Shown here: positions 1 through 8,384 of the stretch, in pieces
Layout of the letters: each line of letters starts with the position of its first letter
How positions within the stretch are numbered: position 1 is the first letter of the stretch
Source: Paenibacillus_D sp047238105
GTDB lineage: Bacteria > Bacillota > Bacilli > Paenibacillales > Paenibacillaceae
Length of the DNA: 64,000 nucleotides
Assembly: GCF_047238105.1 (NCBI RefSeq)
Contig: NZ_JBDFMD010000001.1
Coordinates: 3,658,001-3,722,000 of the forward strand
Direction: 5' to 3'
Program-made: the position numbers and the translations under genes
The notes under the pieces: generated by a model
Seen by the model: the letters and a program-made list of their open reading frames with translations, nothing else
Told to the model about the DNA's origin: nothing
Database searches by the model: none

Positions 1-855
1 CAGCGCGGCTGCACCATTTTCGGAATGGTTGACCCACTTGGTCAGGCTGTAGCGGTGACCGTAATAATGCGCGATAAAGAGATGCATCAGCTCAATATTG
101 GTATTGGTCGGGATCGATTGCGAGTCGTACCGCTCCAGCGAGGCGGACACCGTCCGCTTCATAGCCTTGTCCATCCGCTCCACAAGAGACGAAGACAGCC
201 GGGATTCAAAATGCTCGAGGATCATCGCAAACGTACAGGCGATGAATTCCCGCCAGTTCGGGTCGAAGCTGCGCCATACGCGCGGATAGACTTCATCTAC
301 GGCGCGGCGGAACAGAGCGAACAGCGGGTCCGTACCGACAGCGGTACTCGCGCCCACTGCTCCGGTCCTTGGACCTCCATTGGCACTCGCGCCCAGCGCT
401 CCGGTTCCCATACCTGCGGCGGCGCCCGCCGGTGCAGGTTCCGCGCCTTCCCCGAGCAGTCCGCCATAGGCGGCGAAGCGGCGGTACACCTCGTCGAGCG
501 CGTCCGAATTGGCATAGCCGAAGCCCGGCGAGAAGCGGCCCCAGGCCGCATACCCCGAGGGTGGGAGCGGAGAGTCCGGGGATTTACGGAACGTGCCGTC
601 GTACAATTCATTCTGAGCGATAATCTGCATGTCGAGCACGCGTTCGATGACGCGGACGGCTGTCTCGACATCGCCGGGCTCGTCCCGCAGCAGCAGCCCC
701 AATGCATAATGGGCACTCTCCCGCGTGCCGTGCCGGGCTCCGGCTTCCCCGATCATTGCAGCCTCGGGATCAAAGTGCTCGTCCATCCATGTCATCGCTT
801 GCTCGACCAGGTAGCGTTCGGAAGTCGACATGTCTGTCAGCAGGTTAGTGGTCAA
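1..855 (-). CDS. Unrecognised protein, 3' end cut by window edge
   Basis: The reading frame is open from the left edge to about 855 and I do not recognise the family. The likely start is TTG at 855, because AAAGGGGCGG lies six bases upstream and no ribosome site precedes the in-frame ATG at 831. The product is soluble, without signal peptide or membrane segment. It contains phrases such as HYALGLLLRD, YGGLLGEG and IAHYYGHRYSLTKW, which give a helix-rich look like alpha/alpha-barrel carbohydrate enzymes; that resemblance is only an impression. A low-complexity Ala/Gly linker near residues 145-180 is encoded by two imperfect 39-bp tandem units at about 346 and 385. The gene overlaps the MFS gene by 11 bp and is the last visible gene of sugar operon A, so a role in carbohydrate use is inferred from context. 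Confidence 0.7.
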   Translation of the reverse strand, partial: MTTNLLTDMSTSERYLVEQAMTWMDEHFDPEAAMIGEAGARHGTRESAHYALGLLLRDEPGDVETAVRVIERVLDMQIIAQNELYDGTFRKSPDSPLPPSGYAAWGRFSPGFGYANSDALDEVYRRFAAYGGLLGEGAEPAPAGAAAGMGTGALGASANGGPRTGAVGASTAVGTDPLFALFRRAVDEVYPRVWRSFDPNWREFIACTFAMILEHFESRLSSSLVERMDKAMKRTVSASLERYDSQSIPTNTNIELMHLFIAHYYGHRYSLTKWVNHSENGAAAL

Positions 856-2059
856 GTTGAACCGCCCCTTTCTGTCTGTTCTGACTGCGAATAATCAACA
901 CCAGCAGCCCAGCGCCCAGCGCTGCGCTAATCGTACAAGCCAGATTCATGGCATCCGGCCCGCCCGTCTCCAGCAAGTAGCCATTGAGCAGATTGCCCAG
1001 CATGCCCGCGAGCCCTGAGAAGACGATGGCCAGGATGCTCTGGCCGGTGGTCCTCATATCTTCCGGCACGATCCGGACCATATATTCCACGGCAGTGACA
1101 TAGAGCAGGCCAAAGGAGAGGCCCTGCAGCACTTGCACGCCTACCATGACGCTCGGGATCGGATAGAGCCACTGCAGGCCCCAGCGGAGAATATAAGCGA
1201 TCGCGCCCATCAGCATCGTCCGTTCCACCCCGAAGAAGCGGATAATGTACGCGGATAGGAACATGGAAGGGACGTTGGAGAACGCGGCGATCATCAAGGC
1301 AATACCGGACAATTGAGGGCTGCCGCCCGCCATCTGGAAGACGACGACGAAATAGGTGTTGAACGCCGTCAGCGTCTGGTTAATCAAGAGACACGATAAT
1401 AGAAACAATAGCACCGTTCGGTTCATCAGCACGTCTTTGAGCCCATGGGAGAATGACTTGCGCTTGATCTTGACTTCATCCTGGCGTGGCACTCCCATCA
1501 GAACGACGATGCCTGCCAGTGCAAACAGCAGAAACGGCAGGCCCAGCAAACGCGGCGCGTACATGGCAACAAAGGCACCGGCCATATAGCCGCCGAAGGC
1601 GTTGCCGATGCTCTGGAAGCAGCGGATCGTGCCGTAGGAGGAGCCCGCCTTGGCCGCTGCCGTCACGGCATAGGCATCACTTACCGGAGCAAGCGGCGCT
1701 GTAAAGGCAATGTAGAGCATATAGACGGCTACCATCAGCGCAGCCGAAGGCACCGCGAATAGCATGGCCGCCGCCGCGGGAACAGCCAGGCTGAGTACAA
1801 GGATCAGCCGGGTCGCCCGGTATTTGTCGGCAATCCGTCCCCAGAAGAGCTGAGCCACAATCACGAGCAGCGAGGATAAGGCCATTATGCCGCCGATGCT
1901 GTCGCGGCGCAAGCCCTGTTCTATGAAAATCATACTGATATAAGGGTTAAGCATACCGAGCGACAAGCCGGTCAGCAAGTAAAATACACGCAGCTTGAAC
2001 AGCAGCGGGGACAAGCCTTTCACCCGTTCCATCGTTGAGGTCAAGGAGAATCCGCTCAT
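845..2059 (-). CDS. MFS transporter, HcaT/MFS_1-like
   Basis: A 404-residue integral membrane protein with about 12 hydrophobic segments, the usual length for the major facilitator superfamily. The loop after helix 2 reads FWGRIADKYRATR, the MFS signature G-R-x-A-D-R/K. The N-terminal layout resembles the phenylpropionate permease (HcaT) / MFS_1-like group, which imports organic acids or oligosaccharides. The ATG at 2059 lies five bases after the stop of the upstream ABC permease gene, and the 3' end overlaps the next gene, so it is translationally coupled inside operon A. A role in uptake or efflux of the same or a related carbohydrate is inferred; the substrate cannot be read from sequence. 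Confidence 0.88.
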   Translation of the reverse strand: MSGFSLTSTMERVKGLSPLLFKLRVFYLLTGLSLGMLNPYISMIFIEQGLRRDSIGGIMALSSLLVIVAQLFWGRIADKYRATRLILVLSLAVPAAAAMLFAVPSAALMVAVYMLYIAFTAPLAPVSDAYAVTAAAKAGSSYGTIRCFQSIGNAFGGYMAGAFVAMYAPRLLGLPFLLFALAGIVVLMGVPRQDEVKIKRKSFSHGLKDVLMNRTVLLFLLSCLLINQTLTAFNTYFVVVFQMAGGSPQLSGIALMIAAFSNVPSMFLSAYIIRFFGVERTMLMGAIAYILRWGLQWLYPIPSVMVGVQVLQGLSFGLLYVTAVEYMVRIVPEDMRTTGQSILAIVFSGLAGMLGNLLNGYLLETGGPDAMNLACTISAALGAGLLVLIIRSQNRQKGAVQLDH

Positions 2060-2064
2060 CCGCT

Positions 2065-2937
2065 TTAACCCTTAACCGCGCCGACCATCGTACCGTTCAC
2101 AAAATACCGCTGCAGCCATGGATAGACAAGCAGGATCGGTACGGTGGCAAAAATGACGCTGGCGGCCTTGAGGCCTTCAGGCATAATCTCGAACATACCG
2201 ACACCTTCACTGCGCAGCAGATCGCTGGCCTGGGCGTTGCTGACGATCTGGTAGAGCTTGAGCTGCAGTGGATAAAGATTCGGGTTGGTAATGTACATCA
2301 GCGTGTCCTGGAACCCATTCCAGCGGTTGACGGCATAGAACAGGCTCAGTGTCGCCATGACCGGCGCAGACAGCGGCAGGACGATACTGAAGAGCGTGCG
2401 GAAGTGGCTGCTGCCGTCCACGTCGGCGGCTTCCTCCAGCGAATCCGGAATGGCCTTGAAGAAGGTGATCAGGATGATCAGGAAGAAGGGGCTGATGAGA
2501 TTGGGGAGGACCAGCGACCAGGTCGTGTTGATCAATCCCAGGTCCCGGACAAGCAGATATTCGGGGATCATGCCGCCGCTGAAAAACATCGTAATGACGA
2601 TGAAGAACATGATGAGGCTTTTCCATCGCAGCGAGGATTTGGCCAAGGGATAGGCCGCCAGAATGGTCATAATCATACTCAGAATGGTGGTCAGCACCGT
2701 CAAGTACATGGTGAAGCCGAGCGACCGGAGCATCGAGGCATCGGTAAAGACGCGTTTGTACGCTTCCCAGGTCACCTCGATCGGGAGCAGCGTGACTTCA
2801 CCGGACATGATCGCCCTCGAGGAGCTGAGAGAAATGGCGATGATATGGATAAAGGGCGCAATACAGACAATCACAGCCAGTGTAATCAGGACCACATTGG
2901 TCAGGTCAAATAGGCGGTTGGCTTGCTTCTCGGTCAT
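2065..2937 (-). CDS. Carbohydrate ABC transporter permease, CUT1 family (YtcP/LplC type)
   Basis: Inner-membrane subunit of a CUT1 sugar importer, about 290 residues with six hydrophobic segments. The cytoplasmic EAA loop reads EEAADVDGSSHFRTLF, where the permease docks on the ATPase. The C terminus NGTMVGAVKG is typical of YtcP/LplC proteins. I chose ATG at 2937 over ATG at 2958, because AAAGGAAGGGA lies seven bases before it and falls inside the longer frame. It pairs with the LplB-type permease just upstream. No ATPase gene is in the operon; in Firmicutes such systems commonly share a general MsmX-type ATPase encoded elsewhere (family knowledge). Confidence 0.93.
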   Translation of the reverse strand: MTEKQANRLFDLTNVVLITLAVIVCIAPFIHIIAISLSSSRAIMSGEVTLLPIEVTWEAYKRVFTDASMLRSLGFTMYLTVLTTILSMIMTILAAYPLAKSSLRWKSLIMFFIVITMFFSGGMIPEYLLVRDLGLINTTWSLVLPNLISPFFLIILITFFKAIPDSLEEAADVDGSSHFRTLFSIVLPLSAPVMATLSLFYAVNRWNGFQDTLMYITNPNLYPLQLKLYQIVSNAQASDLLRSEGVGMFEIMPEGLKAASVIFATVPILLVYPWLQRYFVNGTMVGAVKG

Positions 2938-2965
2938 CAGGTAGTCCCTTCCTTTCATTTATGTC

Positions 2966-3868
2966 CTAGATAATGCCCTCGCCGTTGAGCTTTTTCGCGA
3001 TGGTATTGGCCGCCAGCAGGAAGATCAGTCCGATCACAGCCTGGAAGAGACCCACGACTGTGGCGATGGTATATTGGCCAGACTCAATGCCGATCCGGTA
3101 GACGAACGTGCTGAGGACATCTGAAAAATCACGCACCGCGAGATTGCCAATGACATACGGCCGCTCGAAGCCGATGCTGATCATATTGCCAAGCTGAATG
3201 ATAAGCAGGGTGACGATGGTCATCCGGATGCCGGGGATAGAGACGTGCCAGATGCGGCGGAAGCGGTTCGCGCCATCAATCTCGGCAGCTTCGTACAGCT
3301 CGCGGTTAATGCCCGTCAATGCAGCCAGATAGAGGATGGTGCCCCAGCCGGCGCTTTGCCACACACCCGTAGCGAGATAGGTCGCCAGCCAGCTGTTCTT
3401 GTCCGTCAGGAACGGGATGCTGTCCAGGCCTAGTCCATTCAGTACGTTGTTGATCATCCCCGACTGCGTGCCGAACACTTGCATGACAATGCCGCCGATT
3501 ATCACCCAGGAGATGAAGTGCGGAATATACAGTATCGTCTGGGAGATGCGTTTGAACCAGTTAATGTTCAGCTCGTACAGCATAATGGCGAGGATGATCG
3601 GGGCAGGGAACGAGATGACCAGATCCAGCCCGTTCAGCATGAGCGTATTGCGCAGCGTTTTGTAGAACTCCTGGTTGTTGAATACCTCGCGGAAGGCCTC
3701 GAAGCCGATCCATTCACTGCCGTGAATCCCTTGGAAAAAGTTGAAATCCTTGAAGGCGATCTGTACGCCGTACATAGGGCCGTATTTGAAGATGACAAAA
3801 TAAAGCAGCGGCAGCACCAGCATGGCATATAGTCGCCAGTATCTCCCGTAGTAAATGCTTGCTCTCAT
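2966..3868 (-). CDS. Carbohydrate ABC transporter permease, CUT1 family (LplB type)
   Basis: A 300-residue permease with six membrane segments, partner of the YtcP/LplC-type subunit encoded 28 bp downstream. Diagnostic stretches are YGPMYGVQIAFKDF near the N terminus and the EAA loop YEAAEIDGANRFRRIWHVSI. The start ATG at 3868 is preceded by AAAGGAGG at seven bases. The closest functional parallels are LplB and YteP, which import complex oligosaccharides such as pectin or xylan fragments. It lies between the binding-protein gene and the second permease gene, the usual order. Confidence 0.94.
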   Translation of the reverse strand: MRASIYYGRYWRLYAMLVLPLLYFVIFKYGPMYGVQIAFKDFNFFQGIHGSEWIGFEAFREVFNNQEFYKTLRNTLMLNGLDLVISFPAPIILAIMLYELNINWFKRISQTILYIPHFISWVIIGGIVMQVFGTQSGMINNVLNGLGLDSIPFLTDKNSWLATYLATGVWQSAGWGTILYLAALTGINRELYEAAEIDGANRFRRIWHVSIPGIRMTIVTLLIIQLGNMISIGFERPYVIGNLAVRDFSDVLSTFVYRIGIESGQYTIATVVGLFQAVIGLIFLLAANTIAKKLNGEGII

Positions 3869-3950
3869 GCAAATGCCTCCTTTGGTGGGCGGGCCTGCCG
3901 CCTGGATTCAGCAGCAAGCCCGCGTAGCGTCCGGTCAAATAACTGCAGCT

Positions 3951-5573
3951 CTACTTCATCATGTCCTCATACACCTTCGTGCGCTCGTCCAGAATCGCCT
4001 GGCCGCCGCCCGCCATGTACTCGTTCATGAGGGAATCGTAGGTCGCGTCGAAGGCGCCCGGGCTGGACATCGTCAGCTTGACGATTATTTCATTCAGCTT
4101 TGCTCTTAGCGCGCTGCCGTATCTGGATTCCGCTTCAATGGGTACCGGCATAATGATCGGTGCGGATTTGTTGGTGTCGGAGATTTCCACCGATGTGCGC
4201 ATCATGTCATGATAGACCTCAGGCACCTGGCGGATATAAGCCTCGGCATTTTTCTCGTCGTCGCCCATATACTTGCCGTTTACGATAATCGCCATGTCGC
4301 CGTAATTGTACAGGCGATCCTTAATGTCCTGCGAAGCGTCGGCGTTCGCCACCGGGATGCCGTCCACGAGCGTGTAATTTTCGCCTTCTACGCCATTTTG
4401 CATGAAGAACAGATGATCCTCGGAGGCCATCCAGTCCAGGTACTTGATGGCTTCTACTGCCCGTTTGCTGGACTTGGGGATCATAATGAACATGGCGTTC
4501 GGTGCATAGCCCGGCTTGGCGGAGAGGCCTTCGGCATTTACGTACGGATCGATCGGCGTCATGACGGCGCCGGGTACGTTGGCCTGAAGATTCTTGTAGG
4601 TGCCATTGTATTCAAACAGCAGCTCGCCCGCATCCTCAGAGTAGGCGCCGACGAGACCGTTCTGTACGTCCTGCCAGAGCAGCTTCTTATCCTCGTCGAG
4701 GGCAAAATCCTTGCTGATCAACCCTTCATGATACAGCTTGTTGAGGAAGCGCAAGCCTTCCTTGTAGCCGGGCAGCAGGACCGGATAGTCCGATGAGCCA
4801 AGCTTCTGGGTAAGAGTGATGCGCTGCTCATCGCTGATGGGCTCCACGAATGACCAGAGCAGGGAATCCAGCTGGGCGGGAGCAACGCTCATGCCGAGCG
4901 GGATCACCCGGCCGCCGGTCTCGCCAGGATCCTGTTCTTTGAAAGCCACAAGGGTGTCGTAGAGCTGATCTGTTGTGGTCGGAACCGGCAGGCCGAGCTT
5001 GTCCAGCCAATCCTGGCGCACATAGGAGGCGTACTTGCCCAGCACCAGGCGGCGGCCCGGAATCGCCAGCTGCTCCCCGTCGATCTGTCCATAGGCCAAG
5101 GCATCCTCGCCGAGGAAGGCTTTCAGGTTCGGACCATATTCATCCAGCAGCTCGCCCACCTCGGTCAGTCCGCCCTGCGAAGCGTAGCGGTAGAACGTGC
5201 CCGAGTCATACGTGAAGACGATATCCGGTACATCGTTGGCGCTCGCCATAAGAATGTTCAGCTTGGCTGTCTCTTCGGAACGCGGCACAGGATAGAATTC
5301 CATATCGATGTTGTTGGGCGTCCCGAAATTGTCTTGGACATAGGTAGTCAGATAGTTGTTGGAAATAGTCATGCCTGATGGTGCATTGCCCCGGTCGAAT
5401 ACTTCGACCTTTAACGTTACGCGCTCTCCCGAGCTACCGCTTGCCCCTTCCGGCTGCGAAGCGTCGCTTGGTGACCCTGAGCCCGAACAGGCGCTCAAGA
5501 GCAGACTCATACTAAGGGTCATCGGGATCAACAGCTTGCGGTGCGATTTGATCTTGGACTTTTGTTTTTCCAT
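3951..5573 (-). CDS. Extracellular solute-binding lipoprotein of sugar importer A (LplA type)
   Basis: A 540-residue family 1 solute-binding protein that captures the sugar outside the membrane and hands it to the two permeases encoded downstream. The first 28 residues are a lipoprotein signal with lipobox LLSAC and Cys29 as the lipid anchor, followed by a Ser/Gly-rich tether. The length fits the LplA/YtcQ group of large oligosaccharide-binding proteins. The start ATG at 5573 follows GGGGAG at an appropriate distance. It is the first structural gene of operon A, and the 262 bp upstream hold a terminator and four AraC-like half-sites. Confidence 0.93.
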   Translation of the reverse strand: MEKQKSKIKSHRKLLIPMTLSMSLLLSACSGSGSPSDASQPEGASGSSGERVTLKVEVFDRGNAPSGMTISNNYLTTYVQDNFGTPNNIDMEFYPVPRSEETAKLNILMASANDVPDIVFTYDSGTFYRYASQGGLTEVGELLDEYGPNLKAFLGEDALAYGQIDGEQLAIPGRRLVLGKYASYVRQDWLDKLGLPVPTTTDQLYDTLVAFKEQDPGETGGRVIPLGMSVAPAQLDSLLWSFVEPISDEQRITLTQKLGSSDYPVLLPGYKEGLRFLNKLYHEGLISKDFALDEDKKLLWQDVQNGLVGAYSEDAGELLFEYNGTYKNLQANVPGAVMTPIDPYVNAEGLSAKPGYAPNAMFIMIPKSSKRAVEAIKYLDWMASEDHLFFMQNGVEGENYTLVDGIPVANADASQDIKDRLYNYGDMAIIVNGKYMGDDEKNAEAYIRQVPEVYHDMMRTSVEISDTNKSAPIIMPVPIEAESRYGSALRAKLNEIIVKLTMSSPGAFDATYDSLMNEYMAGGGQAILDERTKVYEDMMK

Positions 5574-5635
5574 GGCATTACACTCCCCTGTATTCGTATC
5601 GTCCCCCGTTGGCGTTAGCCGCCGGGGATAGTCAC

Positions 5636-5665
5636 AGTATGCTTGCTGACATCGTCCTCGGACAA
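5636..5665 (-). promoter_or_regulatory. Possible activator-dependent promoter of sugar operon A
   Basis: On the minus strand CATACT (5641-5636) matches five of six bases of a sigma-A -10 box. Eighteen bases upstream TTGTCC (5665-5660) is a poor -35. The nearest AATAAAC half-site overlaps that -35, the placement expected for an AraC-type activator contacting RNA polymerase. Proposed from sequence only. Confidence 0.35.
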
Positions 5666-5740
5666 TAAACTTGTTTTCTGCAATAAACCCGAATAATCAA
5701 GAGGTTAAGTGACGTAATAAACCGGATTTCATCAATAAAC
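5663..5740 (-). promoter_or_regulatory. Four AATAAAC half-sites, likely operator of the adjacent AraC regulator
   Basis: The heptamer AATAAAC (GTTTATT on the transcribed side) occurs at 5664, 5682, 5716 and 5734. The first two and the last two are each 18 bp apart, with 34 bp between pairs. Paired direct repeats about two helical turns apart are the classic layout for AraC-family proteins, which bind with two helix-turn-helix motifs. The sites lie between the gene for an AraC regulator and the transporter genes it most likely controls. Confidence 0.5.
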
Positions 5741-5743
5741 CAA

Positions 5744-5773
5744 AAGAAAACCGCATAATATAGCGGTTTTCTT
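5744..5773 (-). terminator. Intrinsic terminator after the AraC regulator gene
   Basis: Perfect 11-bp inverted repeat (AAGAAAACCGC with GCGGTTTTCTT) around an 8-base loop, with A/T-rich flanks. It separates the regulator gene (ending at 5836) from the operon promoter, so the operon is likely transcribed mainly from its own promoter. Confidence 0.7.
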
Positions 5774-5835
5774 GAATTTATGTTAGGAAAACTGACGTAT
5801 TGGTTAAGGGTAAGAAGGCAGACTGGGAGGTGAAT

Positions 5836-8052
5836 TCAGGTCTGGACGAACTGCTTGCGGTATTCGCCCGGCGTCATTCCCATCGTTCGTTTGAACATCC
5901 GGCCGAAGGTAATCGAGTTGGAGTAGCCCACGAGCGTGGCAATCTCCTGCTGTGAAATATCCGACTCGGAGAGCAATCGCTTCGCCTTGACAATCCGGAG
6001 CTGCTGCACATAATCGCCGAAGTTCTCCCCGAACGATTCCTTGAAGAGCTGGCTGACATTTTTGCCGCCGAGTTGAAACCGGTCACTCAGGTGCTTCAGG
6101 GACAAATCGGGGTGATCGTAATGCGCTTGAATGTACGCCCGCATCTCGAGCATCACCGTCTGGAAGCTCCCGCTGTCATGAAGCTTCTCGTAAGACTGGT
6201 ACGCAGTCTCCAAAGCGAGAAGTACATCCTCTTCCAAAGAGATCAGATCATCATAGTGCAGCCTGGCACCCGACTCGCGGATGTCTGAGGCCGCCTGCTC
6301 GAGGCTGGCGGCCCCATCCAGCGCTTTCTTCTGCACCAGCTTCAGCAGCGCGTCGATCATGCCGAAGATCGTCCGGTCGCTGATCTGCTGATCCTGCAGC
6401 CAGGTGAAGAGATGCTCGGTCTTGCCTCGCCAATGCTCGCTGCGCATCTGGAACAGCTCTCCGATCTCGGTGACCAGCGGCCAGAACTGCAGCCACGGCT
6501 GATCGGAGCTCTGGCTGACGTGTGCGGCAAAGATGACCTGGACATCCCTGCGGGTCAAGCGGTGGTCCAACGCACGGAGCGCGTCCTGATAGGCATGTGG
6601 GATTGCGGACCAATCCCGGAACGGTGTACCGGCGCCGAACAGAAAAGTAACATCGAAATGCTCCTCCACCCACTCCCGGCATTGTTGGGTGCGCAAGCGG
6701 ATGGCCGCTTCTGAGCAGTCATCCCCAGCCAGCAGAATAATCCCCAGCCGATTGCCGTAAATCCATTCACACCATGCCGTTTCGCCGTCCCCGAGCACAT
6801 CCTGAATGACATTCTGGAGGGCGAGCCGCATGAGCGACACCTCTTCCTTGTCCAGCTCGAGCCGCTCCAGCTCAACGTGAGCTACCAGCAGCAGCTTGTC
6901 CTGGTTCTCGCGGGCAACCACCTCTAAGGGAATGTGCTCTTGCCACCCTTCGGGTGAAGCGGGTACCGTGCCTTCGATGAAATCAATGAAAAGCTGGCGC
7001 CGGCGCGTCAGCAGGTTATCCTGGCTTTCCTGCTGATACTGTGTCATCTGGTCTGTCAGGTCCTCCAATGCCTCCTCGATGAACCGGACATCATCCTCCT
7101 CGGCCTTGGTCAAGGAGGTTTTGAGCTGGATGGTCTGCAGCTTGTTCAGAATGAGGGCGATCGGGCGATAGTTGCGCCTGGAGATATAGATGACGTAGAT
7201 CGTGCTGAGCAGCACCACAGCGACCCCGGCTGCAATCCAGGTATAGGAGATCAGCTCAAACCATTGGGAGAACTGCCCGGATTTGATGCCGCTCCGAATG
7301 CTCCAGGCTGTCGCGTCAATGGGCATCTGAGCCAGATAGGCGATGTTGGACCGTTCCTCCTCGGAGGGTATAGTTTTCTCGGAAGAGAGTACCACCTCGC
7401 CGTCGGCGTCAATGATATCGAGGTAGGTTAACTTCCGGTTTTTGCCCAACATGATGTCGTTGGCGAAGCCGTTGACCCTCACATTGATGACCGCCACGCC
7501 GTCCTGACCAAAGGGGAGAGGCAACTGCTTCACAAGCGAAATGACGGGAACGCTCCGATTGTCCTGCCCCGGCACCGTACGCGCCCCTGACCATCGCCTG
7601 CCCATCTCTTCGCTGCTGCCGATAGCCGTCTGCAGGAACTCCCGGTCGTAGAACTGCGCGAGCGTCTGTTTGCCGTTGGCCATTAAGACCAAGTCGTCAT
7701 GGGCGCGGTAGAGATAGATCGACTCCAGCAGGGAATAATCGGCCTCCAGGCTGCGAAGAGAGGATGCGATCTGGTACAACTGAATGCTTTCCGCTTCCGG
7801 ACCTGCAGGGCTGTCGAGGAAGTCCGTCATGCTGGCGTTGAGTGTGAATTCTTTCAAAAAGGCCTGCTCCGTTTCGGAGAGCGAACCGACGATGACCTCC
7901 GAGATATAACGGGCAAAAATCTCATTGGCCCGCTCTGTCTCCCGGCGGGAGATGTCCGATACGGCGACCATTCCGATCACAACAATCACCGTAATGGTCA
8001 GCAGGAAGATGGGGAAGTAGGACAGGAGTTGCTTCTTGTACCAATTGTTCAT
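5836..8052 (-). CDS. Membrane-spanning AraC-family transcriptional regulator (YesS/YtdP-like)
   Basis: A one-component sensor-regulator of about 738 residues. A membrane helix near residues 10-30 is followed by an extracellular region of about 225 residues, a second helix near 258-282, a cytoplasmic linker, and a C-terminal AraC domain in the last 100 residues (LSLKHLSDRFQLGGKNVSQL and QEIATLVGYSNSITFGRMFK are its two helix-turn-helix units). Proteins of this design sense an outside sugar signal and control the neighbouring CUT1 importer. I chose ATG at 8052, since AGAGGTGAG lies just before it; GTG at 8061 is possible. Its own promoter is visible at 8098-8126. Confidence 0.9.
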   Translation of the reverse strand: MNNWYKKQLLSYFPIFLLTITVIVVIGMVAVSDISRRETERANEIFARYISEVIVGSLSETEQAFLKEFTLNASMTDFLDSPAGPEAESIQLYQIASSLRSLEADYSLLESIYLYRAHDDLVLMANGKQTLAQFYDREFLQTAIGSSEEMGRRWSGARTVPGQDNRSVPVISLVKQLPLPFGQDGVAVINVRVNGFANDIMLGKNRKLTYLDIIDADGEVVLSSEKTIPSEEERSNIAYLAQMPIDATAWSIRSGIKSGQFSQWFELISYTWIAAGVAVVLLSTIYVIYISRRNYRPIALILNKLQTIQLKTSLTKAEEDDVRFIEEALEDLTDQMTQYQQESQDNLLTRRRQLFIDFIEGTVPASPEGWQEHIPLEVVARENQDKLLLVAHVELERLELDKEEVSLMRLALQNVIQDVLGDGETAWCEWIYGNRLGIILLAGDDCSEAAIRLRTQQCREWVEEHFDVTFLFGAGTPFRDWSAIPHAYQDALRALDHRLTRRDVQVIFAAHVSQSSDQPWLQFWPLVTEIGELFQMRSEHWRGKTEHLFTWLQDQQISDRTIFGMIDALLKLVQKKALDGAASLEQAASDIRESGARLHYDDLISLEEDVLLALETAYQSYEKLHDSGSFQTVMLEMRAYIQAHYDHPDLSLKHLSDRFQLGGKNVSQLFKESFGENFGDYVQQLRIVKAKRLLSESDISQQEIATLVGYSNSITFGRMFKRTMGMTPGEYRKQFVQT

Positions 8053-8097
8053 GGGGCTCACCTCTTCTCCGAGTCGTACAAGATGCTATATGTCAAC

Positions 8098-8126
8098 ATC
8101 ATACTGGAAAGAGGGCGGCTTCTCAA
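8098..8126 (-). promoter_or_regulatory. Sigma-A promoter of the AraC regulator gene
   Basis: On the minus strand TTGAGA (8126-8121) and TATGAT (8103-8098) are separated by exactly 17 bp. The predicted transcript starts near 8090, about 38 bases before the ATG. Confidence 0.6.
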
Positions 8127-8224
8127 CATAAATATGACACGTTGAGTATGGTAAACTTACTCAGATCATAGATAAAAGAGGCACAACAAAAAATTGTGTC
8201 ATATAATCTAACAAAAATAAATGC

Positions 8225-8264
8225 ATAAAACCCCCGAGGGCCGTTAAGGGTTCGGGGGTTTTAT
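8225..8264 (-). terminator. Intrinsic terminator after the aldo/keto reductase gene
   Basis: A perfect 13-bp stem (ATAAAACCCCCGA with TCGGGGGTTTTAT) encloses a 14-base loop and ends in a T run on the minus strand. It lies downstream of the aldo/keto reductase gene and upstream of the AraC regulator promoter. Confidence 0.8.
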
Positions 8265-8286
8265 ACTTTCTGGAAATCGGTCGTTT

Positions 8287-8342
8287 AGCTGCAACGCACT
8301 TTTCTTCCCCTCAGCTTTCAGTTCGGAGAGCAAGCTGTTCCC
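8287..8342. repeat. Dispersed copy of the 31 kb intergenic repeat element
   Basis: About 55 bp starting AGCTGCAACGCAC and ending GAGAGCAAGCTGTTCCC. It is nearly identical to 31386-31438, the last unit of the tandem array 23 kb away; the two differ by a 4-bp indel in the T/C tract and one T near the end. It lies in non-coding DNA. The function is unknown. Confidence 0.7.
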
Positions 8343-8384
8343 AATCCTTTAAGGACACCGCTAGGCCTTTTACTGAGCGCGGCT

